DNA from: Variovorax sp. WS11
GTDB taxonomy: Bacteria > Pseudomonadota > Gammaproteobacteria > Burkholderiales > Burkholderiaceae_C
NCBI RefSeq assembly: GCF_010499245.1
Contig: NZ_JAAGOW010000005.1
Span: forward strand, 1,054,001 to 1,118,000
Direction of reading: 5' to 3'
DNA length: 64,000 nucleotides
Both the position numbers and the translations under genes were made by a program. A model generated the notes under the pieces. It ran no database searches. It had not been told where the DNA came from and saw only the letters and a program-made list of their open reading frames with translations. This document shows positions 52,854-60,571 of the stretch, one piece after another. The number at the start of each line of letters is the position of its first letter. Within the stretch, counting starts at the first letter, position 1.

Positions 52854-54379
52854 GTAACTCCAGCGACATCAGCAAGCTCACGATCGGCGTGGTCGGCGCG
52901 GGCACCATGGGGCGCGGCATCGTGCAGCTCTTCGCGCAGGCGGGCCACCGTGTGTACTGCTTCGACGCGCAGCCCGGCGCATCCGCCAAGGCGGTCGACT
53001 ATGTCGCCAGCATGATTGGCCGCGGTGTGGAGAAGGGCCGGATCACGGCGGAGCAATTTGGCGAAATCCAGGGGCGCATGCAAGCTTGCGATGTGATGTC
53101 GCAACTGCGCGGTTGCGATGTAGTGGTCGAGGCCATCGTCGAAGACCTGGAAGTCAAGCGCAAGCTGTTTCAGGAACTCGAGGCCGTCGTCGGCGACAAC
53201 GCCATCCTAGCCAGCAACACCTCTTCGCTCACCGTGGCCGACATTGCTGCGGCCTGTGCGCGGCCGCAACAGGTGGCAGGTCTACATTTCTTCAACCCCG
53301 TGCCGCTGATGAAGGTGGCCGAGGTGATTGCTGCCGTGCGCACGTCGCCGCAGACCGTGGAGACGCTGAAGGGCATCACGCAGGGCGCGGGGCACCGCGC
53401 CGTTGTTACCGCCGACCAGCCGGGCTTCCTCATAAACCACGCCGGGCGCGGTCTCTACACTGAGGGCTTGCGCATCGTGGAGGAGCAGATCGCGTCGCCC
53501 TCTGATGTCGACGACGTGCTGCGCGAGGCCATGGGCTTTCGCATGGGGCCTTTCGAGCTGCTGGACCTGACCGGCCTCGACGTGTCGTCCAAGGTGATGG
53601 CGTCGATCTATGAGCAGTTCCAGCAGGAGCCGCGCTTTCGCCCCTCTTCGCTGGTCGCGCCCCGTGTGGCTGCGGGCCTCTTCGGGCGCAAGAGCGGCGA
53701 GGGCTGGTACCGCTATGACGCGGATGGCAAAAAGGTGACGCCCCAATCGCGCGTGAAGACGACGTTCCCCGCCGGGCTCGCAGTCTGGATCGATCCGCAT
53801 GCATCGTGCGCTGCCGTCTTGCGCGATCTGGCCGTCACGGCGGGCGCCCGCGTCGTCGCCGACGGACGTGAAGCCGACCTCGCGATCATGCAGCCGTGGG
53901 GACACGACGCCACGGCCAGCGCGCTCTTAGTTGGCCTGGATCCCGCGCGATGCGTTGCCGTTGACCCGATGACGCCGTTGGAGGTGCGCCGCACGGTGAT
54001 GCTCACGGCAACGACCACGCCGGAAGCGCGGGATGCGGCGGTCGCCTTGTTCTGCAGCGACGGCGTGCCGGTGACCCTCGTCAACGACAGCGCAGGCTTC
54101 ATCGCCCAGCGCGTGATGGCAACGATCGTCAACATTGCCTGCAACATCGCCCAGCGCGGCATCGCCAGCGTGGCCGACCTCGAAGATGCCGTGCAGCTCG
54201 GCCTGGGTTATCCGCGCGGTCCGCTGGCCTGGGGCGACCAGATCGGCGCGTCGCGCATCCTTACCATCCTTCGCGCGCAGCAGGAGGCGACAGGAGACCC
54301 GCGGTATCGCCCCAGCCCGTGGCTGGTGCGCCGTGCCGACCTCGGCTTGCCGCTGGTAACGCCGGACGCGGCACGATGA
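52850..54379 (+). CDS. 3-hydroxyacyl-CoA dehydrogenase (PaaH-like, duplicated C-terminal domain)
   Basis: 509 residues. NAD-binding GVVGAGTMGRGIVQLFAQAG, ASNTSSLTVADIA, catalytic His in LHFFNPVPLMKVAEVI and the Asn-containing helix are present, followed by the C-terminal dimerisation domain and a second, partial copy of it (VNDSAGFIAQRVMATIVNIA to GLGYPRGPLAWGDQIGASRI). This architecture is that of PaaH/HbdA-type enzymes of aromatic-acid degradation. It oxidises L-3-hydroxyacyl-CoA to 3-oxoacyl-CoA for the thiolase at 50070. ATGA overlaps at both ends. Confidence 0.94.
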   Translation: MSNSSDISKLTIGVVGAGTMGRGIVQLFAQAGHRVYCFDAQPGASAKAVDYVASMIGRGVEKGRITAEQFGEIQGRMQACDVMSQLRGCDVVVEAIVEDLEVKRKLFQELEAVVGDNAILASNTSSLTVADIAAACARPQQVAGLHFFNPVPLMKVAEVIAAVRTSPQTVETLKGITQGAGHRAVVTADQPGFLINHAGRGLYTEGLRIVEEQIASPSDVDDVLREAMGFRMGPFELLDLTGLDVSSKVMASIYEQFQQEPRFRPSSLVAPRVAAGLFGRKSGEGWYRYDADGKKVTPQSRVKTTFPAGLAVWIDPHASCAAVLRDLAVTAGARVVADGREADLAIMQPWGHDATASALLVGLDPARCVAVDPMTPLEVRRTVMLTATTTPEARDAAVALFCSDGVPVTLVNDSAGFIAQRVMATIVNIACNIAQRGIASVADLEDAVQLGLGYPRGPLAWGDQIGASRILTILRAQQEATGDPRYRPSPWLVRRADLGLPLVTPDAAR

Positions 54380-55275
54380 ACGCGTTGCCACAAGCCGAGG
54401 ATGCTGCGCTGGATATGGGCAAGCTGCGCCAGTGGGTCGGCAAGAGTCAAAGCAGGGAGGAAGTCATCCACACTTTCCCTGCGCACGCATTCGCAGGCCT
54501 GCTGGACAGGGAAGTGGTCCCCAGCGAAGGCGACGCGCTTCCCCTCGCCTGGCAATGGCGCTACTTCCTTGACGGACTGACGCTTGCGTCAACCGGAGTG
54601 GACGGTCACCCTGCTCGTGGCGGCTTCCTCCCGCCGGTGCCGCTGCCGCGCCGGATGTGGGCCGCAGGCAAGTTGCAATCGCTCGCGCCGCTCGTCATCG
54701 GCCGCCCGGCGACCAAGGTTTCGACCGTTCGCAAGGTGGAGTTGAAGGAAGGGAAAGCTGGAGCCACTGGTGTTCGTCACCGTCTCACACGAATTTTCTC
54801 AGCCGCCCCTGCCTGGTCGAAAAGCAGAGCCTGGTCTACCGCGAAGCGCCCACGACATCGCGCCGCAGCCGCCTGGCGAGCCGCCCCGGCACCCGCCCAC
54901 TGGTCGCGTGGTTGGCTCGCCGATGCGGCCTTGCTCTTTCGCTACTCCGCGCTCACCTACAACGGCCACCGGATTCACTACGACCGCGAATGCGCTACGC
55001 AGGCCGAGTTCTACCCGGCGCTGGTGGTGCACGGCCCCTTGCTCGCGACCTTGCTCGCGACCTTGCTCGCGACCTTGCTCGCGACCTTGCTGCTGGACTT
55101 GCTGCACCGGGAACAACCGGACAACCAGCCACGCAGTTTCGAGTTCCGCGCACTGCGGCCCACGTTCGACATCGACCCATTGACCTTGTGCGGCAGTGCC
55201 GAGCCCGCAAGCGCCAGCCTGTGGACAGCGGACGCGGCCGGCAACGTCGGCATGCGGGCCAAGGCAATCTTCTGA
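54376..55275 (+). CDS. FAS1-type dehydratase / mesaconyl-C4-CoA hydratase-like, with frame scrambling and a repeat expansion
   Basis: 299 residues as read. Same family as the gene at 1920: LAWQWRYFLDGL, GGFLPPVPLPRRMWAAGKLQ, then LLFRYSALTYNGHRIHYDRE and VHGPLLAT. Two oddities. From about 54750 to 54925 the expected sequence runs through the other frames (LVFVTVSHEFSQ, then CLVEKQSLVYREAP, then PQPPGEPPRHPPTGRVV) and returns to the first at WLADAALLFRYSAL, so at least three to four compensating indels are present. At residues 222-237 the unit LLAT is repeated four times where the relative has it once. Function may be lost. Coupled to the gene before by ATGA. Confidence 0.75.
   Translation: MNALPQAEDAALDMGKLRQWVGKSQSREEVIHTFPAHAFAGLLDREVVPSEGDALPLAWQWRYFLDGLTLASTGVDGHPARGGFLPPVPLPRRMWAAGKLQSLAPLVIGRPATKVSTVRKVELKEGKAGATGVRHRLTRIFSAAPAWSKSRAWSTAKRPRHRAAAAWRAAPAPAHWSRGWLADAALLFRYSALTYNGHRIHYDRECATQAEFYPALVVHGPLLATLLATLLATLLATLLLDLLHREQPDNQPRSFEFRALRPTFDIDPLTLCGSAEPASASLWTADAAGNVGMRAKAIF
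55039..55086 (+). repeat. 12-bp tandem repeat, four copies, in the dehydratase gene
   Basis: TTGCTCGCGACC is repeated four times without mismatch (55039, 55051, 55063, 55075), adding LLAT units in frame. The homologue at 1920 has a single LIAT at this point (GPLIATLLMDLL). The unit length is a multiple of three, so copy-number changes would lengthen or shorten the helix without shifting frame. Confidence 0.95.
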
Positions 55276-55321
55276 ACGTTGGCCTCCCACCCAATTTCCA
55301 AACCAAGCACGAGACCGATTC

Positions 55322-56653
55322 ATGACTTCTTCAAACAGTGCCACCCCTGGCCACTTCGACGCTGTGATCATCGGCGCCGGCGCAGGCGGCCTAAGCGCTG
55401 CCGCGCGCCTCGTCGCGGCTGGCAAAAAAGTACTCGTCGCCGAGCGCCTGGACCGCGTGGGCGGCCGTGCGTCCAGCGAACAGATCGATGGCTTCACGGT
55501 CAACATCGGTGCGATTGCCATTGAGCGTGGCGGTGTGTTCGAGGAAACCTTCGACTTGCTCGGTGTACCGCTCGACGTCCGTGAGCCCAGCCCGGCCACG
55601 GTGTTCTACATCGATGGCAAGGTCATTAATGTCGCCAAAGGCGGTTGGGGCATGCTGCTCGGCACCTTCACCAAGCAGGCCGCCAAGATCGGCGCGAAGT
55701 TCGCCGACGCGCGTTCTGGTGGTGAACTGCCCGAAGAGAAAATGACCACCAAGCAGTGGCTGGAGCAGTACACCAGCAACAAGACGGTACATGCGCTCTT
55801 TCGCAACCTGTGCGCCGCGATATTCGCGGTGAATTCGGAGGAGCTGCCCGCTCGTGCCTTCCTCACCTACTTCGCCATCAAGGGAGCGTTCAAGCGCTTC
55901 GGTTTCTGCCCGCGCGGCACGGTGGGCCTGTGGAACGACCTGGCGGTCGGCATCCGCAGCAAGGGCGGAGAGATCTGGACCGGCGCGTCCGTGGCGGCCC
56001 TGCACGCCGAGAATGGCCGCGTCACGGCGCTGGACATTGTTCGCAACGGTGTCACCCAGCGGGTGGAGACAGGCGTTGTCATCAGCAACATCGGTCCGAG
56101 CGCCACCGTGGCACTGCCGGGCGCGGAGGCTTTCGGCGCGGACTATGTTGCAAGGGCATGCACCCAACCGCGTCCCGCCGCCAACATCGTCATCAACTTC
56201 GCGACGCAGAAGCGCTTGCTAGACGTTCCCGGCCTCATCACCTTCGGCAAGACGCGGCGCCTGTGCAACATGGGCGAGCTCACGGCGACGTGCCCTGAGC
56301 TCGCGCCCGCAGGCTGGTACATGTACGTCGCCTACGCCGTGCCCCGCCCGGCGATCGGCGACTTCGACGAGAAGGTGGAGATCGAAGAATCGCTGAAGGA
56401 CCTGCGCGATCTGTTCCCCGGGTTCGCGGATGCGAAAATGCTTTCGATCCGTGTGATGCGCGGCGAATGGCCGGCACAGCGCTCTTGCGCGGGATTTGAC
56501 ATGCCGCAGGACACGCCTCTGGCCAACCTCTGGCACGTGGGCGATGCGGTGAAAGACTACGGCGACGGCGGCACGCAGGCCTGCGCGTACACCGGGCGCG
56601 AAGCGGCGACGAAGGCGCTGGCCACGCTGGATGCCGCGGTGGCCACCGCCTGA
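55322..56653 (+). CDS. phytoene desaturase-like FAD-dependent oxidoreductase
   Basis: 443-residue NAD(P)/FAD-binding protein of the CrtI-like superfamily. FAD motif VIIGAGAGGLSAAARLVAAG (about residues 15-34) with AERLDRVGGRASSEQIDGFT, VVISNIGPSATVAL, and the C-terminal NLWHVGDAVKDYGDGGTQAC FAD contact. These proteins desaturate or isomerise hydrophobic substrates; members also occur in catabolic operons with unknown substrate. It begins 46 bp after the dehydratase. An alicyclic ring dehydrogenase role would suit the operon but is only a guess. Confidence 0.88.
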   Translation: MTSSNSATPGHFDAVIIGAGAGGLSAAARLVAAGKKVLVAERLDRVGGRASSEQIDGFTVNIGAIAIERGGVFEETFDLLGVPLDVREPSPATVFYIDGKVINVAKGGWGMLLGTFTKQAAKIGAKFADARSGGELPEEKMTTKQWLEQYTSNKTVHALFRNLCAAIFAVNSEELPARAFLTYFAIKGAFKRFGFCPRGTVGLWNDLAVGIRSKGGEIWTGASVAALHAENGRVTALDIVRNGVTQRVETGVVISNIGPSATVALPGAEAFGADYVARACTQPRPAANIVINFATQKRLLDVPGLITFGKTRRLCNMGELTATCPELAPAGWYMYVAYAVPRPAIGDFDEKVEIEESLKDLRDLFPGFADAKMLSIRVMRGEWPAQRSCAGFDMPQDTPLANLWHVGDAVKDYGDGGTQACAYTGREAATKALATLDAAVATA

Positions 56654-56680
56654 ACGCGGCATTACCAAACGAGGAATCGC

Positions 56681-58363
56681 ATGCAGGACGCGAGACAAAC
56701 CCAAGTGGCATCCGCCCGCCGGCTCTTGGCCAAGCTTCGCCAAGCCTTCGACGCCGGCGCCGGCGCGCTCGCGCAGTGCTGCACCACCAACGGCAAGCTC
56801 CACGCAAACAAGCTCGACGAGAAGCAGGTCGCGAGTTTCGAGCTGGCATGGGCGGGGGCTGACCTGCTGGCCGCTGAAACAGGATTGCAGGCGCTGAACG
56901 ACACACCGCCCGCACTCGCGCAGCAACTCGCGTTGGTGTTCGCTGTCGACGCTATCGCTGCCGTGCTCGATCGATTGGAGACAATTTACCTCGACGTGGC
57001 ACTCGACATCGGGCCGCTGCGCGCGCTGCAGGGGGATCCGGCATGGGCGCGGTTGCGAGCGCATGCAGCAGGCTCGCAAGCCCTGCAAGCAGCTGGCCGC
57101 GAAGTTGCAGAGTCCGATGGTGAAGTCGGCCCCACTGCGCTCGATGAGCCGCATGCGATGGCGCAGGATGCGTTCAGGCGTTTCTCGCAGGAAGTGGTCG
57201 CACCGCAAGCTGAGAAGATCCACCGCCACGATCTCACCGTGCCCGAGAGCCTGTTGCGGCCGCTGCGCGAAATGGGTGTGTTCGGCCTGGCGATTCCGGA
57301 GCAGTACGGCGGCAGCGGCCCGAACGACCACGAAGACACCTTGCTGATGGTCGTGGTCACCGAGGCGCTGTCCGAAGGTTCGCTCGCCGCGGCCGGCAGC
57401 CTGATCACACGCCCCGAGATCCTCAGCCGTGCATTGATAGCCGGCGGCACCGAAGGGCAGAAGTCCCATTGGCTCCCAAAACTCGCAGCGGGCGACCCGC
57501 TGTGCGCCATCGCGATCACCGAGCCGGACTACGGCTCCGACGTCGCGGGCCTCACGCTCAAGGGCACGAAAACCGAAGGCGGGTGGCTGCTCGATGGCGC
57601 GAAGACCTGGTGTACTTTCGCTGGCAAGGCCGGCGTGCTGATGGTCGTGACGCGCACGAACCCGGATCGCTCGCTTGGCCACAAGGGCTTGAGCCTGCTG
57701 CTGGTAGAAAAGCCCGAGTATGAGACGCATGAGTTTGCCTACCGGCAGGAGCAAGGTGGTCTGCTGACCGGCCGCGCGATTCCCACCATTGGCTATCGCG
57801 GCATGCACTCCTTCGATCTGAACTTCGAGAACTTCTTCGTACCCGATGACCACGTCGTCGGAGGAGAAGCCGGCTTGGGGCAGGGCTTCTACCTCACCAT
57901 GGCGGGAATGGTAGGCGGACGCATGCAGACGGCCGCACGCGCATGCGGCGTGATGCGCGCCGCATTGCGCGCGGCCATCCGATACAGCGCTGATCGCAAA
58001 GTCTTCGGGGCACCGCTGAGGGACTTTCCGCTCACGCAGGCCAAGCTTGCGCGCATGGCAGCGCGGCTGGCCGCCTGCCGGCAGCTTGCGTACTCGGTTG
58101 CAGGACTCGTCGACAAGGGCGCCGGCCGCATGGAGACAAGCCTGGTCAAGCTGTTGGCCTGCCGTTCAGCCGAGCTGGTCACGCGCGAGGCGTTGCAGTT
58201 GCACGGCGGCATGGGCTACGCGGAAGAGACGGCCGTCAGCCGCTATTTCGTCGATGCGCGCGTGCTGTCAATCTTCGAGGGCGCGGAGGAGACGCTGGCG
58301 CTGAAGGTGGTCGCGCGCAGCCTGATGGAGCGCGCGCTGGGCGTCACACCGGAGGCTGCATGA
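56681..58363 (+). CDS. acyl-CoA dehydrogenase with N-terminal extension, (2S)-methylsuccinyl-CoA dehydrogenase-like
   Basis: 560 residues, well above the usual 380-400 of ACADs. The first about 160 residues form a helical extension of the kind seen in (2S)-methylsuccinyl-CoA dehydrogenase (Mcd). The ACAD domain follows: FGLAIPEQYGGSGPNDHEDT, CAIAITEPDYGSDVAGLTLK (FAD/substrate), WCTFAGKAGVLMVVTRTNPD, RKVFGAPLRDFPLTQAKLAR, QLHGGMGYAEETAVSRYFVD and catalytic Glu in IFEGAEETLALKVV. Expected reaction: alpha,beta-desaturation of a branched or dicarboxyl-CoA, electrons to ETF. It overlaps the CoA transferase by ATGA. Confidence 0.9.
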   Translation: MQDARQTQVASARRLLAKLRQAFDAGAGALAQCCTTNGKLHANKLDEKQVASFELAWAGADLLAAETGLQALNDTPPALAQQLALVFAVDAIAAVLDRLETIYLDVALDIGPLRALQGDPAWARLRAHAAGSQALQAAGREVAESDGEVGPTALDEPHAMAQDAFRRFSQEVVAPQAEKIHRHDLTVPESLLRPLREMGVFGLAIPEQYGGSGPNDHEDTLLMVVVTEALSEGSLAAAGSLITRPEILSRALIAGGTEGQKSHWLPKLAAGDPLCAIAITEPDYGSDVAGLTLKGTKTEGGWLLDGAKTWCTFAGKAGVLMVVTRTNPDRSLGHKGLSLLLVEKPEYETHEFAYRQEQGGLLTGRAIPTIGYRGMHSFDLNFENFFVPDDHVVGGEAGLGQGFYLTMAGMVGGRMQTAARACGVMRAALRAAIRYSADRKVFGAPLRDFPLTQAKLARMAARLAACRQLAYSVAGLVDKGAGRMETSLVKLLACRSAELVTREALQLHGGMGYAEETAVSRYFVDARVLSIFEGAEETLALKVVARSLMERALGVTPEAA

Positions 58364-59583
58364 GCGTGGCTGTAGAAGGCGTGCTCTCCGGCATGCGCGT
58401 GGTCGAGGCCGGGGCTTTCGTCGCTGCTCCGCTGGGCGGCATGACGCTCGCGCAGATGGGCGCCGATGTCATTCGCATCGATACCGTGGGTGGTGGTCTC
58501 GATTACCGCCGCTGGCCGGTGACAAGCGACAACACCAGCCTGTTTTGGACGGGCCTGAACAAGTCGAAGCGCTCCGTGGTGCTCGACCTCACGTCGCCCG
58601 AGGGCCGCGAAATCGCCATGGCGCTCATCACCGCGACGGGTGATGACGCGGGCCTCTTTCTCACCAACTTCCCGCCGCGCGGCTGGCTGGACTATGACAA
58701 GCTAAGCGCACAACGCACGGACTTGATCCAGCTCACGCTGCAAGGCGACCGCCATGGCGGCTCGGCCGTCGACTACACCCTCAATGCCCAGCTCGGTGTG
58801 CCGGGCATGACCGGCGCTGAAGGGAGCGACTCGCCGGTGAACCACGTGCTTCCTGCATGGGACCTCATCACGGGTCAAATGGTCGCGGTCGGGCTGCTGG
58901 CCGCAGAGCGCCATCGAAGCAGGACGGGCCAGGGACAGCACGTCAAGCTTGCCTTGAAGGATGTGGGGCTCGCGGTCATGGCGCACCTGGGCTTCATCAC
59001 GGAAGCGCAGCTCGGCCAACCACGTCAGCGCCATGGCAACGAACTGTTCGGCGCCATGGGCCGTGACTTCGTGTGCGCCGACGGTGTGCGAGTGATGGTC
59101 GTGGGCTTGACCGGCAAGCAATGGCGCGCCATCACCGATGCCACCGCGTCGGGGGCGCAGTTCGACGCTATCGCTGCAAGATTGGGGCTGGACCTCTCGC
59201 AGGAGGGCGGCCGTTTTCTCGCGCGCCGCGAGATCGCCGCAGTCCTGAGCGAATGGATCGCGGCGCGCAAGTTCGCGGATGTCTGCGCCGCATTCGACGC
59301 TCATGGCGTCTGCTGGAGCCGCTACCAGGACATCGGAGAACTGGCTGCGAGCGACCTTGAGTGCTCGCCAGCCAACCCCATGTTCGCGCGACTCGAGCAA
59401 ACGGGGGTTGGTCCGGTACTCGCGCCTGGCATTCCGTTGGATTTCCAGGGATCCGGCCGCCTGCCGCCGGGGCCTGCGCCCGTGCTCGGCGAGCACACCG
59501 AAGTGGTCCTGGCTGAGCTGCTGGGCATAGACGCCGCGCACTACGGCCGGCTCCGGGATCAAGGCTTGGTTGGCGGCGTCTAG
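58360..59583 (+). CDS. CaiB/BaiF (class III) CoA transferase, 2-methylfumaryl-CoA isomerase (Mct)-like
   Basis: 407-residue family III CoA transferase. Catalytic Asp168 in NHVLPAWDLITGQMVAVGLL. The whole N-terminal half (VVEAGAFVAAPLGGMTLAQM, GGGLDYRRWPVTSDNTSLFW, NKSKRSVVLDLTSPEGRE, FPPRGWLDYDKL, GDRHGGSAVDYTLNAQLGVP) closely follows the pattern I recall for mesaconyl-CoA C1-C4 CoA transferase (Mct), which moves CoA within 2-methylfumaryl-CoA. Together with the Mcd-like and Meh-like genes upstream it suggests C5 dicarboxyl-CoA chemistry. Last gene of the operon before the TetR gene on the other strand. Confidence 0.9.
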   Translation: MSVAVEGVLSGMRVVEAGAFVAAPLGGMTLAQMGADVIRIDTVGGGLDYRRWPVTSDNTSLFWTGLNKSKRSVVLDLTSPEGREIAMALITATGDDAGLFLTNFPPRGWLDYDKLSAQRTDLIQLTLQGDRHGGSAVDYTLNAQLGVPGMTGAEGSDSPVNHVLPAWDLITGQMVAVGLLAAERHRSRTGQGQHVKLALKDVGLAVMAHLGFITEAQLGQPRQRHGNELFGAMGRDFVCADGVRVMVVGLTGKQWRAITDATASGAQFDAIAARLGLDLSQEGGRFLARREIAAVLSEWIAARKFADVCAAFDAHGVCWSRYQDIGELAASDLECSPANPMFARLEQTGVGPVLAPGIPLDFQGSGRLPPGPAPVLGEHTEVVLAELLGIDAAHYGRLRDQGLVGGV

Positions 59584-59778
59584 CCGCAGCGCAGCGTGGC
59601 GCGTCGTCGTCAACGCCTTTGCACCACTTTCATCGGGTGGTACCGCGATGCGTTGGGCCGTCGCAGCGCTCAGGTGAGTCCCGCGCATGGGCAACGCACT
59701 ACTCCGGCTTGCTGCGATGCGGTGCCCGCTGTCGCCGCTAGAGGCCGCTATGCCCTCCCGTTGTCGGGGCGGGCAAGA
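59584..59778. other. convergent intergenic region, nothing recognised
   Basis: About 195 bp between the CoA transferase and TetR stops. I looked for a terminator hairpin with a T-tract and saw none. Confidence 0.4.
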
Positions 59779-60453
59779 TCATGAAGATCGTGTTGCGCGA
59801 GCCGTACTGGGCGGAGAAGAGCCAGTCGGTGAACTGACGGGGTCGAGCCCAGCATCGGGCTCGATGTTCCTGAACCCATTGACGAACAACCCGGAAATCC
59901 GGTGCGCAAGCTCTGCAGGTGCCATTGGGCCGTTGCGCCGGTACCAGGTGAAAGTCCAGATCATCATCCCGTAGAGCAGCAGCGCATAGGGTGTCTCCAC
60001 ACGCTCCTGCGCCATGAGCCTGGGATTGATCTCGCGCAGCAAGCCCTCCATCAGGCCCGTCATTTCCACCTCGAGCTTGCGCACATGGTCCCTTTGTCCG
60101 CGCGGGAGAAATTTCAGGTCGTTCATCAGCATGATGTGCTCGTCGCGCGACTCGGAAGCGCCCTGCACGAAGCTGTCGATAAATTGACCGAAGCGTTCCT
60201 CGGCCGGCAGCGGCAGGTGAACGATACGGATGAGGTCCGCCGCCTGCCGCGTGATGTGGTCGTGCACGATTGCGTAGAGCAGGTCTTCCTTGCTCGTGAA
60301 GTAGTGATAGAGATGCGACTTGGAGGTGCCGCACCCCTCGGCCACGTCCATCATCGTCGCGACGTCGAATCCCTTGCGCGCGATGAGGGCGGCCGCCTTG
60401 CGGAGGATGACATTGCGCTTGTCTTCGTAATCGTTCGCTCGAACTCGGGTCAT
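59779..60453 (-). CDS. TetR-family transcriptional regulator, probable cluster B repressor
   Basis: 224 residues from ATG 60453 (GGAAG about 6 bases upstream). Helix-turn-helix: VILRKAAALIARKGFDVATM, MDVAEGCGTSKSHLYHYFTS-KEDLLYAIV. The C-terminal ligand domain is mostly helical and fits the PaaR/FadR-like TetR group that senses acyl-CoAs. It is divergent from the ferredoxin reductase with operator copy 3 between them, so it is likely autoregulated. Four 20-bp palindromes at the promoters of cluster B are the presumed targets. Ligand probably a CoA thioester of the pathway (inference). Frame extends upstream to 60672, across the operator, without family similarity. Confidence 0.93.
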   Translation of the reverse strand: MTRVRANDYEDKRNVILRKAAALIARKGFDVATMMDVAEGCGTSKSHLYHYFTSKEDLLYAIVHDHITRQAADLIRIVHLPLPAEERFGQFIDSFVQGASESRDEHIMLMNDLKFLPRGQRDHVRKLEVEMTGLMEGLLREINPRLMAQERVETPYALLLYGMMIWTFTWYRRNGPMAPAELAHRISGLFVNGFRNIEPDAGLDPVSSPTGSSPPSTARATRSS

Positions 60454-60515
60454 TTGTCTTCCGTGCCTCACGTGAGATGGAATCGCTTGCATTGCGCGGC
60501 CATCGGACATATAGT

Positions 60516-60535
60516 TAAACCGACGTGTCGGACTA
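60516..60535. promoter_or_regulatory. TetR operator copy 3 (tetR / ferredoxin reductase divergent region)
   Basis: TAAACCGACGTGTCGGACTA, a near-perfect 20-bp palindrome (halves TAAACCGACG and TAGTCCGACA). It sits 36 bp before the reductase start and 62 bp before the TetR start, with TATAAA at 60534 as a possible rightward -10 box. Confidence 0.85.
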
Positions 60536-60571
60536 TAAATGATCCTGAAGCCTGTTGAAGTTGGGGAAACC

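Noticed and set aside
55039..55086. Possible CRISPR-like repeat
   Set aside because: The units are contiguous 12-mers with no spacers and lie within a coding frame.
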